Positions 8,531-17,354 of a DNA stretch of 64,000 nt are shown here, piece after piece. The position numbers were made by a program, and so were the translations under genes. The notes below the pieces were generated by a model, which saw nothing but the letters and a program-made list of their open reading frames with translations, did no database searches and had not been told where the DNA came from. Source of the stretch: an uncultured Pelagibacteraceae bacterium (GTDB lineage: Bacteria; Pseudomonadota; Alphaproteobacteria; Pelagibacterales; AG-422-B15); contig CACFAO010000003.1 in assembly GCA_902564295.1 (NCBI GenBank), forward strand, positions 1 through 64,000, written 5' to 3'. Within the stretch, counting starts at the first letter, position 1. The number at the start of each line of letters is the position of its first letter.

Positions 8531-10300
8531 ATGTCGTACAAAAGTCCAATAGAAGATTTCAGATACAATCTGGCTATGCTTAATTACGATGAGGTCATTG
8601 CTGGCATAGAGAAGTTCAAGGAATATGACTCCGAAACACTCATGAGCGTTGTTTCTGAAATAGGGCGCCTTAATGAGCAAGAAGTACTAGACAGTAATAA
8701 AATTGGCGATAGAGAGGGCTTAAAATATGTAACTGATGGAGCAGAAGGTCCTGAAGTTCATACCCCTGAAAGATTTAAAAAATTGTATGATGCAGTAAAG
8801 TCGTCAGGCTATGTTGGTGCTACTATGCCCACTCAATATGGTGGCGGTGGAGCACCGTTTACGACTGCCATACTTGCAGGTGAGATTGGTATAGCTGCTA
8901 ATATGGCATTCTATATGGGTCCAGGATTAAGTCATGGAGCAATGAAGACCATCTTAAAAAAAGCTACAGAGGAACTTAAAGATAAATATCTACCTAATAT
9001 GACTTCTGGTGAGTGGATGGGAACAATGTGTCTCACAGAACCACAATGCGGAACTGACCTTGGCTTAATAAAATCAACTGCAGTACCTAAAGATGATCAT
9101 TATGAATTAACAGGTCAAAAAATTTGGATTTCATTTGGTGAACATGACTTAACAGAAAATATTATTCATCTTGTGCTTGCAAGAACACCAGACGCACCCG
9201 AGGGTATTAAAGGAATAAGTTTATTTCTTGTACCAAAGCGACTAGATGATAATTCTCGTAATACAATTTATTGTGGTGGTTTAGAACATAAACTTGGAAT
9301 AAATTTGTCACCAACCTGCGTTATGAATCTTGAGAATGCAAAAGGTTGGCTAGTTGGAGAAAAAAATAAAGGAATGGAAGCTATGTTTCTGATGATGAAT
9401 GATGCGCGCTTAAAAGTTGGACTTCAAGGTATAGCAATGTCAGAGATCTCGTACCAAAATGCTTTAGAATTTGCAAAAGAAAGAAAACAAATGAGATCTG
9501 TTGTTAAGGATAAGCAAGATAAAGATAGTAAAGCAGACAATATAATTGTTCATCCTGATGTAAGAAGAATGTTAATGAATGTCAAAGCAACGACTGAGGC
9601 AATGCGTGCATTATGTATTTATACAGCGATGAAAATTGATCTTGCAGAAGATCATCCTGATGAAAAAGTAAGACAAGAAGCTGACGATTTTGCTGCATTA
9701 ATGACGCCAATAATTAAGGCTTACTGCACTGATAGAGGTTTTTTAAATTGCTCAGAGTCTCTGCAAGTCTTAGGTGGTAGTGGTTTTACAAAAGAATATC
9801 CTCTTGAGCAGTACATGCGAGATGTAAGAATTACAATGATATATGAAGGTACAAATGGCATTCAGGCGTTAGACCTAGTTGGAAGAAAATTAACAATGCA
9901 TCAGGGACGGTTGTTACAAAATTTCCAAAAAGAAGTGCAAAAATTTCTGTCTGAAAATAAGGATAATCCAGAAATATCCTCATTTATTAAACCTCTCGAA
10001 AATGCTCTTAATGAAGTTACTGCTTCAACAATGTGGTTAATGCAAAACGGCATGCAGGATCCTGAAAATGCCCTTGCTTCTGCCACTGATTACCTAAATT
10101 TAGTGGCTCTATCGTCGATGACTTATATGTGGGCGCGTATGGCAAAATTCTCTATTGGCAAAAATGAACCAATTCATAAAAATAAAATAAAAACTGGAAC
10201 TTATTTTGTAGAAAAGATTATGCCAGAGCTAACTATGTACTCAAAAAAAGTGCAAGCTGGCAAGTCTTCAATGATGGATATGGAAGTTGCAGAGTTTTAA
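8531..10300 (+). CDS. Acyl-CoA dehydrogenase with C-terminal extension, DmdC-like
   Basis: FAD-dependent oxidation of an acyl-CoA to a 2-enoyl-CoA. At 589 residues it is longer than ordinary acyl-CoA dehydrogenases and carries the extra C-terminal helical domain of the AcdH/DmdC group. Motifs: MCLTEPQCGTDLG (FAD/substrate contact), GQKIWISFGEHDL, GIKGISLFLVPK, and the catalytic base Glu439 in YEGTNGIQALDLVGRKL. DmdC-type enzymes oxidise 3-methylmercaptopropionyl-CoA in dimethylsulfoniopropionate demethylation, and close relatives act on other acyl-CoAs. No dmdA, dmdB or dmdD is seen in the window, so DMSP use is only a possibility. It is transcribed divergently from the TauE/SafE operon and convergently with the next dehydrogenase gene, ending one base before it. 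Confidence 0.88.
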   Translation: MSYKSPIEDFRYNLAMLNYDEVIAGIEKFKEYDSETLMSVVSEIGRLNEQEVLDSNKIGDREGLKYVTDGAEGPEVHTPERFKKLYDAVKSSGYVGATMPTQYGGGGAPFTTAILAGEIGIAANMAFYMGPGLSHGAMKTILKKATEELKDKYLPNMTSGEWMGTMCLTEPQCGTDLGLIKSTAVPKDDHYELTGQKIWISFGEHDLTENIIHLVLARTPDAPEGIKGISLFLVPKRLDDNSRNTIYCGGLEHKLGINLSPTCVMNLENAKGWLVGEKNKGMEAMFLMMNDARLKVGLQGIAMSEISYQNALEFAKERKQMRSVVKDKQDKDSKADNIIVHPDVRRMLMNVKATTEAMRALCIYTAMKIDLAEDHPDEKVRQEADDFAALMTPIIKAYCTDRGFLNCSESLQVLGGSGFTKEYPLEQYMRDVRITMIYEGTNGIQALDLVGRKLTMHQGRLLQNFQKEVQKFLSENKDNPEISSFIKPLENALNEVTASTMWLMQNGMQDPENALASATDYLNLVALSSMTYMWARMAKFSIGKNEPIHKNKIKTGTYFVEKIMPELTMYSKKVQAGKSSMMDMEVAEF

Positions 10301-11488
10301 TTAAGACCTATATCCCAATTGTCTTGCAGCTAAATCGTACATTATTTCTTCCGATCCACCACCAATTGCATTAACCCTTACTTCTCTATAAATTCTCTCG
10401 ACTTTTCCAGGTCCGCTATTAGCTCGAAGATATCCTGCTCCACCAAGTATTTGCATTGCTTCTCTTGCACATAGTTCCATTGCTTTACTTGCATGAACTT
10501 TTAGCATTGCCAAGTCTGCAATAGGACTTTCACCATTCATTACTCTCCAAGACAGTAATTCGGTCCAAGCCCTTGATGTTTTAACTGCTCTGTTCATATC
10601 AACGAGTTTATGTTTTATCACTTGATTATCAATCAATGGCTTACCAAATGTTTTTCGCTCTTTTGCCCATGCTACTGCTTCATCAATACAAATTTGAGAA
10701 TATGCATTCATACCAGCTGCCATACCAAGTCTTTCTTGACTGAAGTTGCTCATTACACCAATCCAGCCACTGTTTTCTCCGCCAATCAAATTTTCTACAG
10801 GCACTTTACAATCATCAAAATAAAGTACAGCTGTATCGGAGCTGAGCCATCCCATTTTTTTGAGAGGTGTTTGCGTGAAACCGGGTGTATCCTTTTCAAT
10901 AACCAGAACTGATATTCCTGTAGCTCCTTCTCCACCAGTTCTTACACCAACTACATATGTATCAGCACGCATTCCGCTAGTAATGAACATTTTTGAGCCA
11001 TTAACAATGAAATGGTCACCTTTTCTAACTGCTTTAGTTTTCAAACTTGCAACATCGGATCCTCCAGAAGGCTCTGTCATTGCAAGAGCTGCTATCTTCT
11101 CACCTCTTACAACTGGAGGAATAAATTTCTCTTTTTGCTCTTCTGTACCCAAAGATTGTATCAATGGTATTGCAATATTGTGTGATAAAAGACTTGCTGA
11201 AACACCACCACATCCATGGGCGAATTCCTCAGCTGTTACGATACCGTGAAAAATATCAATGCCTTCTGTTGTACCGCCATACTTTTCATCATAGCCCATT
11301 CCCATTAGACCTACATCGGCGGCTTTTTTATAGAGTTCTCTTGGAAACTCACCAGCTTCTTCCCATTCTTCAACAAAAGGAGCAATTTCCTTTGAAACAA
11401 ATTTTCTTACTTCTTCTCTCCATGCATGATGAGACTCATTATAAAAAAGAGGTTCTTTACCCTCAGAAATTCCAACTTTTGGTATCAT
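10301..11488 (-). CDS. Acyl-CoA dehydrogenase (isovaleryl/long-chain-type catalytic base)
   Basis: A 395-residue FAD enzyme of normal acyl-CoA dehydrogenase length. Motifs include ALAMTEPSGGSDVASLKT (134-151), GSKMFITSG (164-172) and AMQILGGAGYLR (344-355). At the usual catalytic-glutamate loop it reads AIGGGSEEI, with Gly377 where medium-chain enzymes have Glu. It instead has Glu252 in FSQERLGMA, the position used by isovaleryl-CoA and long-chain dehydrogenases. It therefore probably uses the alternative base. Its ATG overlaps the stop of the MaoC hydratase gene by 4 bases, so the two products likely act in sequence on the same acyl-CoA. The substrate is unknown. Confidence 0.88.
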   Translation of the reverse strand: MIPKVGISEGKEPLFYNESHHAWREEVRKFVSKEIAPFVEEWEEAGEFPRELYKKAADVGLMGMGYDEKYGGTTEGIDIFHGIVTAEEFAHGCGGVSASLLSHNIAIPLIQSLGTEEQKEKFIPPVVRGEKIAALAMTEPSGGSDVASLKTKAVRKGDHFIVNGSKMFITSGMRADTYVVGVRTGGEGATGISVLVIEKDTPGFTQTPLKKMGWLSSDTAVLYFDDCKVPVENLIGGENSGWIGVMSNFSQERLGMAAGMNAYSQICIDEAVAWAKERKTFGKPLIDNQVIKHKLVDMNRAVKTSRAWTELLSWRVMNGESPIADLAMLKVHASKAMELCAREAMQILGGAGYLRANSGPGKVERIYREVRVNAIGGGSEEIMYDLAARQLGYRS

Positions 11489-12333
11489 ATTATTTCACTT
11501 ACTCCATTTTTAATTACTATTTTATCGCGTTCTTTTACTTTGGATTGATAATAAACATTATTACCATCTTTCCACATTTCTGTAACTATTGTTTCTCCAG
11601 GATATACAGGTGATGAAAAACGACAATCAAATCTTTTAAGTTTTTTTACATCTTTATCGCAGACACTTTCAATAATTGATCTGCACGCAATACCGTATGT
11701 GCACATGCCATGTAGAATTGGCCGTTCAAAACCAGCAGACTTTGCAAAATTTGGATCAGAGTGTAATGGGTTATAATCACCTGAAAGTCTAAAAATTAAG
11801 GCTTGATCAGATTTGGTATTAATTTCGTGCACATAATCTGGTTTACCTTCAGGTCTTACTAATTCTTTTTTTGGAGACTCAGGTCCACCAAAGCCCCCAT
11901 CGCCCCTTGCGAATGTTGTACTTACAAGTTTACAGATTTCCGTATTATCTTTTTTAAGATTTACAGTTGTTTCAACCTCAATAACAGCACCCTTACCAGG
12001 ACCTTTATCATAACAACCTATAACTTTTGCGTTGGTTACAAAATCTCCTGAGACAGGTAAAGGATTGGTTACAGATAATTTCTGTTCACCATGAACAACC
12101 ATAATGAAATTAATATTTGTCTTCAGCAATAATGGTGAGTGATATTGAAAATTAGTAGCCATTGACGGCAATGCAATTTGTGAATTTTCATAGACAAACC
12201 TTAATTCATTTAAATTCATTGGGTCATTCCCAAGACCGACACCTAGACTATAGAGAATTGAGTCTTTATCAGTGTAGGAAACTTCAATGTTTTCTGAAGT
12301 CATGGACATTATTTCTTCGTAATTAATAGCCAT
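11485..12333 (-). CDS. MaoC-family 2-enoyl-CoA hydratase 2 (double hot-dog)
   Basis: A 282-residue double hot-dog protein resembling the hydratase 2 unit of peroxisomal multifunctional enzyme type 2. The N-terminal half (residues 1-150) binds the acyl chain. The C-terminal half carries the hydratase 2 motif around GDYNPLHSDPNFAKSAGF, with the catalytic pair Asp186 and His191, then RPILHGMCTYG. It would hydrate trans-2-enoyl-CoA to (R)-3-hydroxyacyl-CoA. It precedes and overlaps the acyl-CoA dehydrogenase gene, which would make its substrate. It is divergent from the dienoyl-CoA isomerase gene across a 75-bp AT-rich spacer. Confidence 0.88.
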   Translation of the reverse strand: MAINYEEIMSMTSENIEVSYTDKDSILYSLGVGLGNDPMNLNELRFVYENSQIALPSMATNFQYHSPLLLKTNINFIMVVHGEQKLSVTNPLPVSGDFVTNAKVIGCYDKGPGKGAVIEVETTVNLKKDNTEICKLVSTTFARGDGGFGGPESPKKELVRPEGKPDYVHEINTKSDQALIFRLSGDYNPLHSDPNFAKSAGFERPILHGMCTYGIACRSIIESVCDKDVKKLKRFDCRFSSPVYPGETIVTEMWKDGNNVYYQSKVKERDKIVIKNGVSEII

Positions 12334-12408
12334 TTTTTATGTATTTCTCTAATTTTTAAATGTATATATACTTTATATATATCACTTATCTAAAGCGAGG
12401 AAAAAAAT

Positions 12409-13260
12409 ATGCCAAAACCCTTTGATGTTGAAATAAATAATTCAATTGCTCATATTAGGTTCAATAGGCCTGAAAAAAGAAATTCAATGAACGAGGATTT
12501 TTGGAGATTATTTCCAAAGGAAGTTGAAGAGCTGGATGATAGTGGAGAGATTAGAGCTTTAATTGTATCTTCCACGGGACCACACTTTTCTGCTGGAATA
12601 GACCTTAGCATGTTTAAAGATGATGTGGTCGAACATGAAACAAACCAGGAGCTTGGCAGAAGTAGAGGATATTTTATTCAACAGTTAAGGTTTCTTCAAC
12701 GTGCTGCTTCATGTTTAGAAGATGCGAGATTTCCAGTTGTCGCTGCTGTCCAAGGAGGATGTATTGGTGGAGGTATCGATTTAATCACTGCCGCTGATAT
12801 AAGACTTTGTACAAAAGATGCGTTTTTTTTAATTGAGGAAATAAATGTAGGTTTAGCAGCAGATATAGGAACTATCCAAAGATTACCAAAAATTATTCCT
12901 GCTGGTATCGCACGTGAATGGACTATGATGGGAGAAAAGGTATCTGCTGAAAGAGCTAAAGATGTTGGTCTTGTGAGCTCTTTACATGAAAGTCATGAAG
13001 AAATGATTGATAGTGCTTTTGAAATAGCTGAAAAATTAGCGTCAAAAACACCACTTGCGATGTGGGTTACAAAAGAAGTTCTCAATTATTCAAGAGATCA
13101 CTCTGTTAAAGAAGGCTTAGATAATGTGGCGCTATGGAACGCAGCTACACTGCACAAGGAAGATGTAATGACAACAATGATGTCAAAAATGCAAAAGAAA
13201 AAGCCTGAGTATAGGAATTTAAGGGACAAAAATTTCTTGAAACATAAATCAAGTAAATAG
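12409..13260 (+). CDS. Delta(3,5)-delta(2,4)-dienoyl-CoA isomerase-like crotonase
   Basis: A 283-residue crotonase-fold protein closest in motif pattern to ECH1. The oxyanion-hole segments are PHFSAGIDLSMF and AAVQGGCIGGGIDLIT. The three acidic residues that define ECH1-type isomerases are all present with correct spacing: Asp124 (in GGIDLITAAD), Glu144 (in LIEEINVG) and Asp152 (in GLAADIGTIQRLP). It would shift double bonds during breakdown of unsaturated fatty acids with odd-position double bonds, matching the DECR-like SDR at 5087. The ATG is preceded by GCGAGGA. Assignment to the crotonase family is certain; the specific isomerase role is well supported by residues. Confidence 0.88.
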   Translation: MPKPFDVEINNSIAHIRFNRPEKRNSMNEDFWRLFPKEVEELDDSGEIRALIVSSTGPHFSAGIDLSMFKDDVVEHETNQELGRSRGYFIQQLRFLQRAASCLEDARFPVVAAVQGGCIGGGIDLITAADIRLCTKDAFFLIEEINVGLAADIGTIQRLPKIIPAGIAREWTMMGEKVSAERAKDVGLVSSLHESHEEMIDSAFEIAEKLASKTPLAMWVTKEVLNYSRDHSVKEGLDNVALWNAATLHKEDVMTTMMSKMQKKKPEYRNLRDKNFLKHKSSK

Positions 13261-13283
13261 TATTTTAAACAATTTAAATTTAA

Positions 13284-14153
13284 ATGAGATTTAAAAAAGG
13301 CATTATCCTCGCTGCCGGCAAGGGAACTCGACTTTCGCCTGCAACAAAAGTAACAGTGAAGCCTCTTCTGCCTTTATATGACAAACCTTTACTTTATTAC
13401 GCGTTATCGAACTTAATTAAGGCTGGTGTTCGCGAGGTGCTATTTATATCTCAAAAGAAAGATATACCAGAATTTAGAAAACTATTTGGCTCGGGAAAAC
13501 AGCTTGGCATGAAATTCAGTTACACATTTCAAAAAAAACAAGTTGGAATTCCTGATGCAGTTAATATTGCCAAAAAATTTATTAATAAAAAACCATATGT
13601 TTTAGCCTTGGCTGATAATTTATTTGTTGGCAAGAGCTTCACATCAACTTTAAAAAAAGTTCAGTCAGTTAAGGATGGAGCTGCTGTTTTAGCTGTAAAA
13701 ACAAAATATCCACACAAATCAGCAGTGATTGAATACGATAGAGAAAAAAATATAAAATCAATTATTGAGAAACCAGAAAAACCAAGGAGTAACCTTACAA
13801 TACCTGGTCTTTATTTTTATGACAAGGATTCTATATCAATTGTTAAGAATTTAAAGCCCTCCAAAAGAAAAGAATTAGAAATAGTTGATGTTCATCAATC
13901 TTATCTAAGAAAGAAGCTTTTAAAAATTTTTGCATTAAAAAAAGATGTTAAGTGGTTTGACACTGGTGATGCTGAAGAAATGCTTGAAGCTTCAAACTAT
14001 ATTAACAGATATCAAAAAAAGGAAAAAAAGCTGTTAGGATCTATCGAAATGGACTCATATCTAAATGGATGGATTACAAAGAAACAACTTAGAATTCTTA
14101 TTAATCAAATGCCTGACTCAAAGTATAAAGAAAAATTAAGTTCTCTTGCTTAA
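13284..14153 (+). CDS. rmlA: Glucose-1-phosphate thymidylyltransferase-like nucleotidyltransferase
   Basis: Makes dTDP-glucose from dTTP and glucose-1-phosphate in the family. The 289-residue length matches RmlA. Motifs in order: IILAAGKGTRLSP with the catalytic arginine and T-R-L, KPLLPLYDKPLLYY, GIPDAVNIAKKFI, ALADNLFVGKSF, the sugar-binding run IEKPEKPRSNLTIPGLYFYD, and DTGDAEEMLEASNYI near the C-terminus. No rmlB, rmlC or rmlD lies nearby, so its pathway context is missing. It shares one base with the downstream YbaK-type gene. The lysine-rich composition is stronger than in typical RmlA, so a related nucleotidyltransferase with another sugar or nucleotide is possible. Confidence 0.82.
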   Translation: MRFKKGIILAAGKGTRLSPATKVTVKPLLPLYDKPLLYYALSNLIKAGVREVLFISQKKDIPEFRKLFGSGKQLGMKFSYTFQKKQVGIPDAVNIAKKFINKKPYVLALADNLFVGKSFTSTLKKVQSVKDGAAVLAVKTKYPHKSAVIEYDREKNIKSIIEKPEKPRSNLTIPGLYFYDKDSISIVKNLKPSKRKELEIVDVHQSYLRKKLLKIFALKKDVKWFDTGDAEEMLEASNYINRYQKKEKKLLGSIEMDSYLNGWITKKQLRILINQMPDSKYKEKLSSLA

Positions 14154-14653
14154 TGTTTGATAAAAATTCATTAATAAATTTGTTAGACTCAAATTCTATT
14201 AGTTACAAGATTACAGAACATAAACCACTGTTTACAGTTGAAGACTCTAAAAATCTTAGAGGTTCAATTGATGGTGCACATTCAAAGAATCTTTTTTTAA
14301 AAGATAAAAAAAATAATTTTTTTTTAGTAAGTTTTATTGAGGATATCATTGCTGATTTAAAAAAAGCATCAGTGCCTTTAAACTCAAAAAAATTATCATT
14401 TGCAAATGAGGATTATTTAATGAACATTCTTGGTATCAAACCTGGATCAGTATCTCCATTTGGATTATTGAATGATAAAGAAAAAAAAGTTAAGTTTTTT
14501 TTCGATCAAGAGTTTATGGAGTATAAAATTGTGAATTTTCATCCTTTAATCAATACATCAACAGTATCGATAGCGCCAAATGACCTGATCAATCTAATTG
14601 AACAGCGTCACTCAAAGGTTAAGTTTATTAATATGAGAGATTTTCAAAAATGA
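14153..14653 (+). CDS. YbaK/ProX-type aminoacyl-tRNA deacylase
   Basis: A 166-residue free-standing editing domain of the INS/YbaK superfamily that hydrolyses mischarged tRNA, such as Ala-tRNA(Pro), in trans. The diagnostic segments are HKPLFTVEDSK, GAHSKNLFLKDKKNNFFLVSF with the conserved lysine of the editing pocket, KLSFANEDYLMNILGIKPGSVSPFG, and a late HPLINTSTVSIAP. It overlaps its upstream neighbour by one base and the NUDIX gene by 4 bases. The exact tRNA substrate (Pro mischarged with Ala is commonest for this type) is inference. Confidence 0.85.
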   Translation: MFDKNSLINLLDSNSISYKITEHKPLFTVEDSKNLRGSIDGAHSKNLFLKDKKNNFFLVSFIEDIIADLKKASVPLNSKKLSFANEDYLMNILGIKPGSVSPFGLLNDKEKKVKFFFDQEFMEYKIVNFHPLINTSTVSIAPNDLINLIEQRHSKVKFINMRDFQK

Positions 14654-15183
14654 CTTCAAGAAAAGCAAAATTTATTCAAACAAAGAAAAAAATCAAAGCG
14701 AATGTTTTTGATTTACATTTTGATGAAGTTGAATGGGTAAATGGTAATAAAACTATCAGAGATCTTATTGTTCATAACGGCATCACTTGTATTGTTCCAA
14801 TAATTGATAAGAAATTTATAGTTTTGCTCAAACAATATCGCTATGGATCAGATCAAATCATGCTTGAAGTACCAGCTGGAACTATTGATCCAGGGGAAAA
14901 GCCATTAAGTTGCGCTAAAAGAGAACTAATTGAGGAAACGGGTTATCATGGAAAAAATTGGAAACTGATTGGCAAATACTATTCAACACCAGCATATAAC
15001 ACTTGCTTAGTGCACTGCTATCTAACTCATTGCTATAAGAAGAGTGAAACAAATTTTGATGAAGATGAGGTCCTAGAGACAAAAATTTATTCAGTTCAAG
15101 AAGTGAAAAGACTGCTTAAATCAAATAAAATTAATGATATGAAAACTTATATCAGCCTTGACCGATTTATGAATTATTATTGA
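14650..15183 (+). CDS. NUDIX hydrolase, ADP-ribose pyrophosphatase-like
   Basis: A 177-residue protein with a complete Nudix box starting at Gly77: G-x5-E83-x7-R91-E92-x2-E95-E96-x-G98 (GTIDPGEKPLSCAKREL then IEETGY). These residues bind the divalent metal and diphosphate. The upstream phrase FIVLLKQYRYG resembles the VxQyR region of ADP-sugar pyrophosphatases, suggesting an ADP-ribose or ADP-sugar substrate. It lies in a rmlA-ybaK-nudix run with overlapping ends. Its 3' end overlaps by 7 bases the convergent thioesterase gene. Confidence 0.85.
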   Translation: MTSRKAKFIQTKKKIKANVFDLHFDEVEWVNGNKTIRDLIVHNGITCIVPIIDKKFIVLLKQYRYGSDQIMLEVPAGTIDPGEKPLSCAKRELIEETGYHGKNWKLIGKYYSTPAYNTCLVHCYLTHCYKKSETNFDEDEVLETKIYSVQEVKRLLKSNKINDMKTYISLDRFMNYY

Positions 15184-15614
15184 CTCAATATTTTCCAAAT
15201 ACCTGAAGCGGATAAAATAATTTTATCTTGTGAGATTAAATTACCTTCAATAAAGACGAGTGATTTCGTAGTTCTTGTAACCTTAGCATCACATTCAACA
15301 ATATCATCTTGAAGACCTGGACTTACAAAATTACAATTCAGTGAAATAGTACTGCAAGGTTTTTTTCCACATGCAGCGAATACCATAGAACCTAGGAAAA
15401 TATCTGCTAATGACATAGAGTAGCCACCATGTGCAATACCATGAGCATTGAGATGCTTATCCAAAATTTTAGTAATGAATTTATATTGGTTATTCTCTTC
15501 TCGCTTAAAATACATTGGTCCAATCAAAACATCAAAGCCAGCATGCCATCCAAGTTTTTTGTATCCTTCTGGTACCCAACTTGGCGCTGATATTTCTGTC
15601 TTTAACATGACCAT
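15177..15614 (-). CDS. PaaI-type hot-dog acyl-CoA thioesterase
   Basis: A 145-residue single hot-dog protein. The central helix motif HGIAHGGYSMSLAD contains the HGG and following Asp typical of PaaI/YbdB-like thioesterases, which hydrolyse acyl-CoA or aryl-CoA. A conserved later strand, TISLNCNFVSPGL, matches the family core. GGGAGA lies 6-7 bases before the ATG at 15614 and supports this start. The surrounding acyl-CoA genes suggest it recycles CoA from intermediates; the substrate is unknown. Confidence 0.82.
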   Translation of the reverse strand: MVMLKTEISAPSWVPEGYKKLGWHAGFDVLIGPMYFKREENNQYKFITKILDKHLNAHGIAHGGYSMSLADIFLGSMVFAACGKKPCSTISLNCNFVSPGLQDDIVECDAKVTRTTKSLVFIEGNLISQDKIILSASGIWKILSQ

Positions 15615-15804
15615 AGAGATTCTCCCTAATACAAAGAATGCGACTTTCTAGACTTCAATTCGGATATGGTCAAGCAGAATAAAGAAAAATATTTGCCAAA
15701 ATTGAGGGTATTTTTGATATATTTTTTTAAATAATTTTAAACTTTTTTTTTTTAATAAAAAGTCTATCTTACGGTTTTCTAAATATTTATAGGGGCAATA
15801 TAGT

Positions 15805-16986
15805 ATGAGAGAAGCTGCAATAATTTCAACTGCAAGAACTGGATTAGCAAAAGCTATGAGAGGTGGATTTAACAAAACTCACGGTATTACGATGGGTGGC
15901 CATACAGTTAAATATGCTATTGAAAGAGCAGGAGTTGAAGCTGGAGAAGTAGAGGATGTAATTTTTGGATGTGGACAACCAGAGGGAGCAACAGGTCATA
16001 ATATTGGAAGAAATGTTGCAATTGCTGGAGGATGCCCTGTAACTGTTCCTGGAACTACTATAAATCGTTTTTGTTCATCAGGCTTACAATCAATCGCGGT
16101 AGCCGCTCAAAGAATTATTGTCGATGGAATTAAAGTAGCTATTGGTGGGGGAGTAGAGTCAATCTCCATGACACAGCAAAACATGAATATGAAACATCTT
16201 ATTGAGCCTGAACTTCAAAAGATTTGTCCTGCATTATGGATGCCTATGATTAATACTGCAGACGTTGTAGCAGATCGATACAAAGTAAGCAGAGAATACC
16301 AAGATGAATATTCACTACAAAGTCAACAACGAACAGCTGCAGCTCAAACAGCAGGAAAGTTTAAAGACGAGATTGTTCCTTTAACGACAAAAATGGATGT
16401 AATGAACAAAGAAACAAAGGAAGTTACAGAACAAGAAGTAACAGTTGATAAAGATGAGTGTAATCGACCACAAACTACACTTGAGAGCCTTGCTGGTTTA
16501 ATGCCAGTTATGGGACCTGATAAATATATTACTGCGGGTAATGCTAGTCAGCTGTCAGATGGAGCATCTTCCTGTTTGTTAATGGATCTTAAAGAAGCTG
16601 AAAAAAGAAATATTGAGCCTATGGGAATTTTTAGAGGACTTTCTGTTGCAGCTTGTGAGCCCGATGAGATGGGTATAGGACCAGTATTTGCTGTCCCAAA
16701 GCTCCTAGAGCAACATGGCTTAAAGGTAGATGATATCGATATATGGGAACTTAACGAGGCATTTGCAGTTCAAGTTTTATACTGTAGAGACAAGCTAGGA
16801 ATTGATAATGAGAAATTAAATGTAAACGGAGGATCAATTTCTATTGGACACCCATATGGTATGACTGGCTCTAGAATGACTGGACATATTTTAATAGAAG
16901 GTAAGAGACGAAACGCTAAATATGCTGTTGTAACAATGTGCGTTGGTGGCGGGATGGGAGCAGCAGGTCTTTTTGAGATTTTATGA
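15805..16986 (+). CDS. Acetyl-CoA acyltransferase (thiolase)
   Basis: Catalyses thiolytic cleavage of 3-oxoacyl-CoA or condensation of acetyl-CoA. The 393-residue protein has all thiolase active-site residues: Cys90 in NRFCSSGLQ (acyl carrier), His349 in SIGHPYGMTGSR and Cys379 in MCVGGGMGAAG. The N-terminal phrase AAIISTARTGLAKA and the NEAFAVQVLYC motif are standard. AGGGG lies 9 bases upstream of the ATG. It is followed with a 4-base overlap by psiE, an unusual partner. The acyl-CoA dehydrogenase, hydratase and isomerase genes nearby support a beta-oxidation role. Confidence 0.93.
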   Translation: MREAAIISTARTGLAKAMRGGFNKTHGITMGGHTVKYAIERAGVEAGEVEDVIFGCGQPEGATGHNIGRNVAIAGGCPVTVPGTTINRFCSSGLQSIAVAAQRIIVDGIKVAIGGGVESISMTQQNMNMKHLIEPELQKICPALWMPMINTADVVADRYKVSREYQDEYSLQSQQRTAAAQTAGKFKDEIVPLTTKMDVMNKETKEVTEQEVTVDKDECNRPQTTLESLAGLMPVMGPDKYITAGNASQLSDGASSCLLMDLKEAEKRNIEPMGIFRGLSVAACEPDEMGIGPVFAVPKLLEQHGLKVDDIDIWELNEAFAVQVLYCRDKLGIDNEKLNVNGGSISIGHPYGMTGSRMTGHILIEGKRRNAKYAVVTMCVGGGMGAAGLFEIL

Positions 16987-17354
16987 TAGATACAATTAAA
17001 TACATTGAAAAAATAGCTCTGGTAATAATTATTTTTGCTACGGTTATAGCTATTGGCTACGAAATATATGCAATGTACGAGAAAAATCTTGTCGAACTTG
17101 CTGACTTGCTTTTGTTATTTATTTATCTCGAAGTTATACAAATGATTAGAGAATATTGGACACTAAATAGAATTAGAATAAGTATACCGCTGTTTATTGC
17201 TATTACTGCTGTTGCACGTTTAATAATCTTACAGGGCAAAACTATGGATCCAAGCATGTTGCTTTACGAGGGTGGTGCCATTTTATTGATTGCCATAGCT
17301 GTTCTTATATTAAAAGCAAGAAAGCTTAAAATATTTGCCGATGTTGACGACTAA
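16983..17354 (+). CDS. PsiE-family membrane protein
   Basis: A 123-residue protein with about four membrane helices: residues 10-30, 40-57, 68-84 and 95-112. It matches the PsiE pattern in the segments VELADLLLLFIYLEV and IREYWTLNRIRISIPLFIAITAVARLIIL. PsiE is named from phosphate-starvation induction in E. coli; its biochemical role is unknown. The gene overlaps the thiolase stop by 4 bases and the DUF4864 gene by 14 bases, so the three are likely co-translated. Confidence 0.85.
   Translation: MIDTIKYIEKIALVIIIFATVIAIGYEIYAMYEKNLVELADLLLLFIYLEVIQMIREYWTLNRIRISIPLFIAITAVARLIILQGKTMDPSMLLYEGGAILLIAIAVLILKARKLKIFADVDD

Noticed and set aside
12362-12385. TATATATA-rich dyad between the MaoC and isomerase genes as a FadR-like operator
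   Set aside because: Alternating AT sequence gives dyads easily and does not match a fatty-acid regulator consensus I can support.
15648-15875. 75-codon minus-strand ORF before the thiolase gene
   Set aside because: It overlaps the thiolase 5' end and the thiolase Shine-Dalgarno and promoter region; the protein is low-complexity and lysine-rich with no recognisable domain.
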